A DNA stretch of 64,000 nucleotides from assembly GCF_000308635.1 (NCBI RefSeq), contig NZ_BAGD01000100.1, positions 1 through 64,000 on the forward strand. Direction: 5' to 3'. This DNA is from Nocardia otitidiscaviarum NBRC 14405 (GTDB lineage Bacteria; Actinomycetota; Actinomycetes; Mycobacteriales; Mycobacteriaceae). Position numbers and translations under genes: made by a program. A model generated the notes under the pieces. It ran no database searches and had not been told where the DNA came from. It saw only the letters and a program-made list of their open reading frames with translations. Positions 8,987 through 16,069 of this stretch are shown piece by piece. Numbering within the stretch: position 1 is the stretch's first letter; each line of letters starts with the position of its first letter.

Positions 8987-9218
8987 TCGTGTCAGACCTC
9001 GCTCGCGTGATGACTGGACCGACACCCGGCCTAGCGGCACACCATCTCGTGCTGCGTGCAAGTTGGTCAGAACCAAGGGTTGTGGCTCATTTCGACCGTC
9101 CGGATGTCCACCTCCAGCACACACCGCCACCGAACGCCTGAGAGAGGGCAAATTATGGGGCAGAATCACGCTGACGCCGGGCACGGCCCCGGCACGGGGA
9201 ACGGCCGAGGGGGTAGGT

Positions 9219-10496
9219 ATGCCACCGAATGTACGGTTGCAGCAGCGGCGCGAAGCCGTGCCGTCACCGGTCGTGTCCGGGCGCGCGATGAGTCGCGCCG
9301 AACTCGCCGAAGCCGTTAACCGATACCTGTGGCGGACCCGCGGTGAGCGGCGAGATATGGACGCCCATACCATCGCCCGCTACGAACGCGGAACCATCCG
9401 GTGGCCGAACGAAGGCTACCGAGAAGCGCTCCGGGCCGTACTAGAGGCATCGGATGCCGAACTGGGGTTCACGCCCCGCCGCCAGCGCTCCGCCGCGTCC
9501 GCACCCAATCTGTTCAGCCCCTTCGACCTCGGCAACGTGCCCGACGTTCTCGTTCCACTTGACATGACCACAGCGCGTAGAACGGGTCGCATCGGGATGA
9601 CCGACGTCACCGACGTCCAGGCCGCAACGCGCGACGCAGCGTCCGCCGAAAACCTCCACGGAGGTGGGTCCGTGGACTCCTTCGCCATCACGCAGCTTCG
9701 TCGTTTCACGCCCCTGCTCCACGGCGCTATCGTGCCCACTGCGCGCAACGCCCTAGTGGAAGCCATCGGCAATCTCAGCGGCGTCGCGGGCTATGCGGCC
9801 TTCGACACTGGCGACCACGCCACCGCCGAGCGCTGCTTCCGGTTCGCGCTCTGGTGCGCCGATGCCTCCGGCTCGTGGGAACTACGCGCCAGCAGCCTGG
9901 CCGACATGGCCAGAAAGACCGCCTACGTCGGGAAACCCGACGATGCACTATCGCTGATCGAACTAGCCGCAGTGCGAGCCGACCGACTGGCATCGACCAC
10001 CCGGGCGATGCTCGGCGCACTGCGGGCCCAGTACCTCGCCGCAACAGGACGAACCCAGGAAGCACTCGACGAGGTGACCCGCGCCGACGAGCATTTCGCT
10101 GCCCGCGGCCCGACCGCCGATCCGCCTTGGCTCTGCTACTACGACCTCGCCGAGCACCTCGGCAGCACCGGAAAAGCGCTCATCCCCGTGGCACACGAAC
10201 GCCAGCGTGTCGAACTGGCCGCCAGCCGAATCCAGCAAGCGATCGACCTGCAAGGCAGCGACTATCGGCGATCGCGCACCTTCTCGCTCACTCGCCTGGC
10301 CACCTTGCGGATGCGGCTCGACGACCCACGAGAAGCCGCAGCCATCGGGCTGCGGGCCGCCCGTGACGCAGCGACATTGTCCTCCCAACGGCTCCACAAC
10401 GAACTCGGATCCCTGGCCGCCGCGAGTGCCCGCCACCGCCGGATCGCCGACGTTGCCGAACTACGCCACGCCATCATGACGGCGAAAACGATGTAA
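9219..10496 (+). CDS. XRE-type transcriptional regulator with helical-repeat C-terminal domain
   Basis: A 425-residue regulator. GAGGGGGTAGG lies just before the ATG at 9219. Residues 25-75 form a helix-turn-helix of the actinobacterial XRE type (MSRAELAEAVNRYLW, then DAHTIARYERGTIRWPNEGYRE). The rest is helical and TPR-like (GDHATAERCFRFALWCADAS, GKPDDALSLIELAAV, GRTQEALDEVTRADEH), a layout used by peptide- or metabolite-sensing regulators. It is divergent from the radical SAM operon; the roughly 230-base gap between them should hold both promoters, so it is the obvious candidate regulator. The phosphotransferase gene starts 10 bases downstream. The ligand is unknown. Confidence 0.78.
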   Translation: MPPNVRLQQRREAVPSPVVSGRAMSRAELAEAVNRYLWRTRGERRDMDAHTIARYERGTIRWPNEGYREALRAVLEASDAELGFTPRRQRSAASAPNLFSPFDLGNVPDVLVPLDMTTARRTGRIGMTDVTDVQAATRDAASAENLHGGGSVDSFAITQLRRFTPLLHGAIVPTARNALVEAIGNLSGVAGYAAFDTGDHATAERCFRFALWCADASGSWELRASSLADMARKTAYVGKPDDALSLIELAAVRADRLASTTRAMLGALRAQYLAATGRTQEALDEVTRADEHFAARGPTADPPWLCYYDLAEHLGSTGKALIPVAHERQRVELAASRIQQAIDLQGSDYRRSRTFSLTRLATLRMRLDDPREAAAIGLRAARDAATLSSQRLHNELGSLAAASARHRRIADVAELRHAIMTAKTM

Positions 10497-10506
10497 AGAT
10501 CGAAAC

Positions 10507-11400
10507 GTGAACCGCGTGCCCGTGACACCGTCCGGCGAAATCCTGGCCAGAGCCGCCCAGATCGCGGCACTCGACATGACCGGCAGCAGCGTGATCCGCG
10601 ACGGCTCTCACGCCATCTACCAGCTGCCAGGGCAAGTGGTCGCCCGAATCGGTCGACCAGGCACCGCAGACGATGCTGCCAGGGAACTCGCCGTCTCCCG
10701 GTGGCTGAACGCTTCCGGCGTAAACACGGTCGAGCCTGTCCCGAATCTGCCACAGCCCATCGTCGTGGACGGCCGCCCGGTCACCTGGTGGCGACTCGTC
10801 CCGAACCACCGTACGTCAACTCCGCCCGAACTGGGAGTGACATTGCGTGCCCTCCACGCTTTGCCGGTGCCGTCCGAGCCAGCACTACCCGAGTACGACC
10901 CCTTCGTGGGTCTGCGCGAACGTTTGGCCGCCGCGTCGACGATCGACCACGACGACCGGGCCTGGCTCCTGCGGCACCATGACGACCTCCAGGCTCGATA
11001 CTCGCGAGACCAATCCCAGCAAACACCGCACGTCATCCACGGAGACGCCTGGCAAGGCAACCTCGTGGTCACCATCGACTCCGGCGTCCCCACCCTGCTG
11101 GACTTGGATAAGGTCTCGACCGGACACCCTGACTGGGACCTCATTCAAATCGCCGTCGACCACACCGACTTCCACAGGATCTCCGACAACGACTACCGCT
11201 TGTTCGTAGACGCCTACGGCGGCTACGACGTCACTGCCTCACCTCGGTTCCGCCTCCTCGCCGACATCCAGGAACTCCGATGGGTCGGGTTCGCACTCGA
11301 TCGCGCCGACACCAGTTCGGAGGCGCGCCAGCAGGCCCATCACCGCATCGCCTGCCTTCGCGGTACCATCCCGAAACCGTGGATATGGGCCGCCTTGTAA
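10507..11400 (+). CDS. Aminoglycoside phosphotransferase (APH)-family protein
   Basis: A 297-residue kinase-like protein of the APH/choline-kinase fold. The Brenner motif HGDAWQGN carries the catalytic Asp and Asn, and LLDLDKVSTGHPDWD holds the metal-binding Asp. The N-lobe is small (AIYQLPGQVVARI, with the conserved Arg/Lys region). The family phosphorylates hydroxyl groups of antibiotics, sugars, choline or other small molecules. The position directly behind the regulator, and divergent from an aldo/keto reductase/radical SAM operon, suggests metabolite activation or self-resistance; neither is proven. The GTG start at 10507 is 10 bases after the regulator stop. Confidence 0.8.
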   Translation: MNRVPVTPSGEILARAAQIAALDMTGSSVIRDGSHAIYQLPGQVVARIGRPGTADDAARELAVSRWLNASGVNTVEPVPNLPQPIVVDGRPVTWWRLVPNHRTSTPPELGVTLRALHALPVPSEPALPEYDPFVGLRERLAAASTIDHDDRAWLLRHHDDLQARYSRDQSQQTPHVIHGDAWQGNLVVTIDSGVPTLLDLDKVSTGHPDWDLIQIAVDHTDFHRISDNDYRLFVDAYGGYDVTASPRFRLLADIQELRWVGFALDRADTSSEARQQAHHRIACLRGTIPKPWIWAAL

Positions 11401-11798
11401 TCGCGGTGTGGGCAGCTCCGGCAACACCGAAAGACATCATGTGCGTTACGCGCCGCGCGGACCGGCCACCTCATCGAGGTCGCTCACGCGTATCTGCGGC
11501 GAGATGAGGACACCGCGCCGCTCACTATGCTCGTTAGATCTGAGCAGACCGCAGCCAGAGACGGCCGTACAACGGGTTCGCCCAGGACACTCTCCGGGAG
11601 GTCTGGCGAAGCCGCCACCGGGCACGTGCGCCGATGTTCAGTCCATGCTGATCCGCTACCTAGGTGTGGATGCCTACCCGCTGATTGAGACTGGGACGCT
11701 CCCCCCCCGTTCGACCTGGATTGTTACCACGGTACCGACACGCGCAACACGGCCAGTCCGAGCTTGGCTCAGTGTTGCGGCTACGGCATGATGGCCGG
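11401..11798 (+). other. Non-coding gap between APH-like gene and restriction-modification operon
   Basis: This 398-base stretch has no convincing intact gene. It includes a decayed regulator fragment (separate entry) at 11464-11651. The final 100 bases must hold the promoter of the methyltransferase. No clear terminator hairpin is visible behind the APH-like gene. Confidence 0.5.
11464..11651 (+). pseudogene. Frameshifted C-terminal fragment of a helical-repeat HTH regulator
   Basis: Frame 1 from 11464 reads GHLIEVAHAYLRRDED followed by TMLVRSEQTA. The sense then continues in another frame from about 11554 as RPYNGFAQDTLREVWRSR, ending at TGA 11649-11651. Joined, they resemble the end of actinobacterial XRE regulators with helical repeats (the AHAYLRRDED and RYNGFAxDTLREVW segments). 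No N-terminal half or start is present. The frame change with loss of the 5' part indicates a remnant. It sits next to an intact regulator of a similar kind. The call rests on my memory of the family pattern. Confidence 0.42.
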
Positions 11799-13298
11799 AT
11801 GCAGCGCGATCTCCTGACCCTGGCTGAGCAGAACCGCGTAGCCGCCCTGTCCGGACTTGAGGCCAAGAGTCAGGAGGCGTTAGGCCAGTTCTTTACTCCC
11901 AAACGCGCTGCATCATTAATTGCCAGGATGCCGCGTCTCCCCGAAGGCGGACACATCCGGGTGCTCGATCCCGGCGCAGGTTCCGGAATGCTGACCGCAG
12001 CACTGGTGTCTCGCGTCCTTCACGAGCGTCCAAGTTTGTCGGTCCATGCCGTCGCCGTCGAGTGCGACGCTTCTGTTGTCCCCTTTCTTGAGAACACTCT
12101 CGAAGCCTGTTCGACCGCAGGTGGGGGGCGCGTTACCACCGAGCTCGTTGCTGCCGACTACATTGCGGAAGCAACCGGGCTCGATGCAGACGAACGGCTG
12201 ACCGGCTTCGATCTGGTAATTCAGAACCCGCCTTATGCGAAGCTGGGTGCCTCCTCGTCAGCCCGCGCCGCCGTGCGGAGTATCGGTGTGGACGCACCTA
12301 ACCTGTACGCAGCATTTCTGGCGCTCGCAACAGTTGCTCTCAACCCTCATGGCCAGCTCGTAGCTATCACTCCCCGGTCGTTCTGCAACGGTCCGTACTT
12401 TGGCGCGTTCCGTAGCCATCTGCTCGACGAGATCTCACTGGACAGAGTTCATGTTTTCGAGTCCCGCTCAACAGTTTTCGCCGATACCGGAGTGCTGCAA
12501 GAGAACGTGATCTTCTCGGGCACCCGGGGCGGGAGCCGTGATCGAGTGATGCTGTCAACCAGTAACGGACATGAGGACGATGCCGCGCATCGTGATGTGG
12601 CATACTCCGACGTCATACATCCCGATGACCCTCATCGGTTCATTCGGATCGCGGCTAACGACGACGACACTGAAGTCGCGGAGCGGATGCTGTCCTTTCC
12701 CCACACTTTGTCCAGCCTGGGAATCACCGTTTCCACTGGACGCGTTGTCGACTTTCGATCGAAGGAATGCCTGCTCACGGAGCATTCCGAGAATGCAGCC
12801 CCGCTCATCTATCCGGGCAACATTCGAGATGGCATGGTCAGCTGGCCCCGCGAGATCCGGAAGCCGCAGTGGTTTTCACCGGCGGCTGGCAAGGACGAGA
12901 AGCTACTGTTCCCGGAGGGGTGGTACTGCGTCGTCAAGCGGTTCTCCTCGAAGGAGGAACGTCGCCGCATCGTGGCCGCGGTGTGGTCACCGGAACACAC
13001 CCCCGGTCCTGTCGCGTTCGAGAATCACGTCAACGTCTTCCACATCGCTGGCGAAGGACTCGACCGAGACACAGCCTTTGGACTCTCCATGTGGCTCAAC
13101 TCCTCACTCGTTGACAGGTTCTTCCGCACGTTCTCTGGCCATACTCAGGTGAACGCGACCGACCTTCGAACCCTTCGGTTTCCAGATCGAGAGTCGCTGC
13201 ACGAACTGGGTTCACTTGCGCCGCAACAACTTCCAAGCCAAGAAGAGGTCGATGCACTCGTCGAGAAGGTTCTCGATGTGGTAGACACGGCTGCGTGA
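11799..13298 (+). CDS. Adenine-specific DNA methyltransferase of a type II restriction-modification system
   Basis: A 499-residue methyltransferase. The S-adenosylmethionine site is VLDPGAGSGML (about residues 55-65). The catalytic motif is NPPY at 143-146, the N6-adenine form. The segment GQFFTPKRAASLIARM near residue 30 is typical of the Eco57I/PstI-like gamma class. The C-terminal half (from about 250) is the target-recognition part (ENHVNVFHI, NATDLRTLRFP). The downstream gene is a BsuBI/PstI-type endonuclease overlapping by 4 bases (GTGA). Known BsuBI/PstI enzymes recognise CTGCAG, so M.PstI-like protection of that site is the best guess, but specificity can drift. The ATG at 11799 is chosen because the conserved domain begins directly after it. 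Confidence 0.87.
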   Translation: MQRDLLTLAEQNRVAALSGLEAKSQEALGQFFTPKRAASLIARMPRLPEGGHIRVLDPGAGSGMLTAALVSRVLHERPSLSVHAVAVECDASVVPFLENTLEACSTAGGGRVTTELVAADYIAEATGLDADERLTGFDLVIQNPPYAKLGASSSARAAVRSIGVDAPNLYAAFLALATVALNPHGQLVAITPRSFCNGPYFGAFRSHLLDEISLDRVHVFESRSTVFADTGVLQENVIFSGTRGGSRDRVMLSTSNGHEDDAAHRDVAYSDVIHPDDPHRFIRIAANDDDTEVAERMLSFPHTLSSLGITVSTGRVVDFRSKECLLTEHSENAAPLIYPGNIRDGMVSWPREIRKPQWFSPAAGKDEKLLFPEGWYCVVKRFSSKEERRRIVAAVWSPEHTPGPVAFENHVNVFHIAGEGLDRDTAFGLSMWLNSSLVDRFFRTFSGHTQVNATDLRTLRFPDRESLHELGSLAPQQLPSQEEVDALVEKVLDVVDTAA

Positions 13299-14242
13299 AC
13301 AGCATCTCCGCCAGGGTCAGCGAGGCAAGGTCACTTCTTGAGGCGCTCGGCATGGACTCCGAGCGGTCCAACGAGCGCTCGGCACTGACTCTCCTGGCCC
13401 TGCTACAGCTACGGCCATCGGATCTATGGAGCGCGGCTGTAAATCCCACGCTCGGAACCCGAGCGATCATGGATTGGATACGCGACGAGTACGGCCGCGA
13501 CTACAAGCCCAACACCCGTGAGACCGTCCGGCGCTTCACACTCCACCAGTTCGTGGAGGCGATGCTGGTGCAGCAGAATCCTGACCAGCCCGATCGGCCG
13601 ACAAACTCACCAAAATCGAACTATCAGGTGAATATTGCGGCATTGAAGGTCATCCAGTGCTTCGGAACTCGCAAGTTCGACTCGGCGCTTGCCAACTACC
13701 TCGCGGAGGTACCGGGCTTGAAGGCGCTATATGCTGCAGCACGAGAGATGAACCGCATTCCCGTCCGCAGCGCCGATGGCAAAGAATTCACTTTGTCTCC
13801 GGGGGGACAGAACCCACTCATTAAGCATATGACAGAGGATTTCTGCTCACTATTCACACCCGGGGGCGAGTTACTCTATGTTGGAGATGCGGGCGACAAG
13901 TTCGTGGTCTTCGAAAAAGAGCGCTTCGCTGAACTTGGCGTAACCTTCAATACACACGGAAAAATGCCAGATCTAGTCGTTTATATGAAAGACAAGAACT
14001 GGCTTGTTCTTATGGAAGCCGCTAACTCGCATGGGCCTGTAGATTCGAAACGTCGGGGAGAACTGTCGGAGCTCTTCAAAGCTGCGACACCAGGCCTTGT
14101 GTACGTATCATGTTTCCCTGACCGTAAAGAGATGCGGAAATATCTTTCCCAGATTGCGTGGGAAACAGAGGTTTGGTGCTCCGAGGACCCGACGCATTTG
14201 ATCCACTTCAATGGAGAGCGCTTCCTGGGGCCGTATGAGTGA
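13295..14242 (+). CDS. BsuBI/PstI family type II restriction endonuclease
   Basis: A 315-residue endonuclease. The C-terminal half carries the family's conserved block: GGELLYVGDAGDK, then GKMPDLVVYMKDKNW, LMEAANSHGPVDSKRRGEL, GLVYVSCFPDRKEM, and the terminal AWETEVW and HFNGERFLGPYE. The PD..(x)..E arrangement in PDLVVY/LMEAANSHG corresponds to the metal-binding active site. The N-terminal part (residues 1-130) is the helical BsuBI/PstI domain. The GTG start overlaps the methyltransferase stop, so expression is coupled, with methylase first. Base composition becomes clearly AT-richer from about 13,600, unlike the flanking genes, which suggests recent acquisition. The family cuts CTGCAG; the exact target here needs testing. 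Confidence 0.9.
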   Translation: MNSISARVSEARSLLEALGMDSERSNERSALTLLALLQLRPSDLWSAAVNPTLGTRAIMDWIRDEYGRDYKPNTRETVRRFTLHQFVEAMLVQQNPDQPDRPTNSPKSNYQVNIAALKVIQCFGTRKFDSALANYLAEVPGLKALYAAAREMNRIPVRSADGKEFTLSPGGQNPLIKHMTEDFCSLFTPGGELLYVGDAGDKFVVFEKERFAELGVTFNTHGKMPDLVVYMKDKNWLVLMEAANSHGPVDSKRRGELSELFKAATPGLVYVSCFPDRKEMRKYLSQIAWETEVWCSEDPTHLIHFNGERFLGPYE

Positions 14243-14343
14243 GTTGCCAGATAGAACTCTGGCGCCTCAAGCCTTCTTCGAGGCTCGCAAGTTTACCCAA
14301 CCCGCAGTGCAACTCATTCGAGTTCCGACGTAAGCAGCGTTCT

Positions 14344-14886
14344 ATGGACTTCATTGTCGGCGACGTGCCAGAAGAATTCATTAACCAAGCAATTCGCATG
14401 CGAGAGGAGCGAGACAGGTTATATGGGAACATATTCACGGAGAAGAGTAGTGATCTCAGATGGGTAGGCGAGATCGGCGAGATCTGCTTCGATAAATGGG
14501 CACGACTGAATACTACACTCCCCGTGGAATGGATCCTGGAGGAGGCGGCAGGTAAAGCAGATTTCATAATTGGTGATAGCTCAATAGGAGTGAAGACCGT
14601 CAAAAGGTCTGTCCCCGTCAGGACTGGCTATACAGCGCAGATTACCGCAAAGCACGCGATGGAACCTGTCGAATACTTCTTCTTCACCTCTTATGAAGTT
14701 CCATGCAAAAGACTATGGCTCCTGGGAGGGATAGCGAAGGACATATTCATGCAGAATACAACATATTATGGAGCTGGATCTAGAGTTCACAGAGACTATA
14801 CCGTCCGCGAAGGCCATGAGATATACAATATTGAGATCAGTAAGCTCACTCCGCCTCGACGATGGATTTCATCCCTGGGAGGCTAG
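14344..14886 (+). CDS. Third protein of the restriction-modification operon, PD-(D/E)XK-like
   Basis: A protein of about 180 residues from ATG 14344. I do not recognise a named family, but the core looks like a PD-(D/E)XK nuclease or Mrr-like fold. A helix WVGEIGEICFDKW carries a conserved-type Glu, then come ADFIIG (Asp) and IGVKTVKR (the x-V-K position); the first acid of the ExK pair is not present. AT-rich composition matches the endonuclease in front, so both probably came together. No ribosome-binding site is evident at 14344. A 32-codon frame (ATG 14235 to TAA 14333) bridges from the endonuclease and could couple translation. An in-frame GTG at 14239 would extend the protein by 35 residues. 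It could be an accessory nuclease or specificity factor. Confidence 0.55.
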   Translation: MDFIVGDVPEEFINQAIRMREERDRLYGNIFTEKSSDLRWVGEIGEICFDKWARLNTTLPVEWILEEAAGKADFIIGDSSIGVKTVKRSVPVRTGYTAQITAKHAMEPVEYFFFTSYEVPCKRLWLLGGIAKDIFMQNTTYYGAGSRVHRDYTVREGHEIYNIEISKLTPPRRWISSLGG

Positions 14887-15180
14887 TGTCATGCAAGGCT
14901 GTTGGCCAAGTATATCGAACACCGCCGTGACTCGGCTGAACGGCGAACGAGGGCCTTTGCTATTGCGGCTGACTGATCGACGATCTGATGCTCGAACAAT
15001 TGTGCGTGAATCTGTTTGTTCGGCGAATAGCCTCCCGTTGCGTGATCCTGACTGACCTTGGCAGGCGTGACTCCGACGAGTGCTGTTGCGGCCGACGCAA
15101 CGCTGGGAGAGAGCTGCTCTGTTGATGTGTCCCGTAATGTGCAGTGGGCAGACAGCAGGTAGGCCGTGAGGGGGTTGCCC

Positions 15181-15645
15181 GTGAATTCGAGACCGTCGGA
15201 TCCGCCCGCGTACACCGAGTCGTTGGGCACGAAACTGGATAAGTTGGCGGACGCCCTGACCGGCGGTCACGCTGTTGCCCAGAGCGACGGTGTCCAGGTG
15301 GGCGTCAGGGCCGACGGCGAGGTCACGGCCGTCCACGTCGACGAGAACGTCTTCCCGGGCGGGCGGCGTCTGGGGCCGTTGCTCACCTGCCTGCTCAACG
15401 AGGCGCGTGCACAAGCCCAGGTCCAAGTCGCAGACATCCTTCGCGACGCGTGGGCCGATCCGCGTGTGCGGGATGTCGTCGACCAGATAGGCGATGCCCC
15501 GGAACGGTCGGTGCCTGCACCGGCGGAGCCGGTTCCAGCGGGCGCGCATCCGCGCTCCCATGACTACGGGTACAGCGATCCCGAGGACGAGGACTACAGC
15601 CCGTTGCGGCCTCGGTCACGTATCGCCGCCGACAACGACTGGTAG
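15181..15645 (+). CDS. YbaB/EbfC family DNA-binding-like protein
   Basis: A 154-residue protein. GTG 15181 is preferred because AGGGGG sits 6 bases upstream. The first 100 residues have the YbaB/EbfC layout: an N-terminal helix, then GVQVGVRADGEVTAVHVDENVF (the beta hairpin of the fold, with V-x-V-x-A-DG-x-V), then a long helix LLTCLLNEARAQAQVQVADIL. The C-terminal tail is Pro- and Asp-rich. In actinobacteria such proteins commonly stand next to ESX/type VII secretion-associated genes, and here the next two genes are of that kind. It may act as a nucleoid protein or secretion accessory protein. Confidence 0.7.
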   Translation: MNSRPSDPPAYTESLGTKLDKLADALTGGHAVAQSDGVQVGVRADGEVTAVHVDENVFPGGRRLGPLLTCLLNEARAQAQVQVADILRDAWADPRVRDVVDQIGDAPERSVPAPAEPVPAGAHPRSHDYGYSDPEDEDYSPLRPRSRIAADNDW

Positions 15646-15736
15646 CGGTTCATGATCTTCGGACATGCTGCCGTGATCACCGGTCCAGTAGAGTGACCGG
15701 CGAAAACGGAGTGGTATGTAATCGAGGGGGACGGTA

Positions 15737-16069
15737 ATGGGGTACGACGCCGACGAGTACATCTACGTCGATCCGGAACGCACGCGCGGACTGGTCACCA
15801 CCTTGAACTCGGCAGCGGACACTCTGGCGGGGATTCGCGCGGACGACCAGGCGCTCGAGTCCGCCATCACCATGAGTTCGCTGTTGCCCGGGACTGCGGT
15901 CAACTCCGCGTGCCTGTCCGGCTCTACGGCGGCAACGAACGTTTTGCAGGCGGCTACCGAGCAGGTGCGGGTGCTGGCGGTGCGTACCGATAACGGCCTG
16001 GCGACAGTGCTGGCGCAGGAGGCCGACACCGCAGGCAAGTTCACGCAGCTGGAGCAGGGACTGCGATGA
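15737..16069 (+). CDS. ESX/type VII secretion target-like small helical protein
   Basis: A 110-residue, all-helical, Ala- and Leu-rich protein with no signal peptide, of the length and composition of WXG100/ESX-like secreted proteins. It starts MGYDADEYIYVDPERTRGLV and ends AQEADTAGKFTQLEQGLR; no WxG turn is present, as in the more distant ESX-target families (DUF6317-like). ATGA overlap (16066) couples it to the next large gene. The typical arrangement is a small helical partner that pairs with the N-terminal helices of the larger protein for export. The promoter must lie in the 91 bases after the YbaB-like gene. Confidence 0.65.
   Translation: MGYDADEYIYVDPERTRGLVTTLNSAADTLAGIRADDQALESAITMSSLLPGTAVNSACLSGSTAATNVLQAATEQVRVLAVRTDNGLATVLAQEADTAGKFTQLEQGLR

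Noticed and set aside
9001..9218. Possible upstream extension of the resolvase-like gene or of the HTH regulator into the shared gap
   Set aside because: Good ribosome-binding sites are at the shorter starts; the extensions would overlap each other's promoter.
11408..11791. 127-codon plus-strand frame before the methyltransferase
   Set aside because: No ribosome-binding site or family likeness; it crosses the decayed regulator fragment in another frame.
14889..15230. Minus-strand frame between the restriction operon and the YbaB-like gene, considered as a transposase remnant
   Set aside because: No transposase motif or terminal inverted repeats seen; overlaps the YbaB start region.
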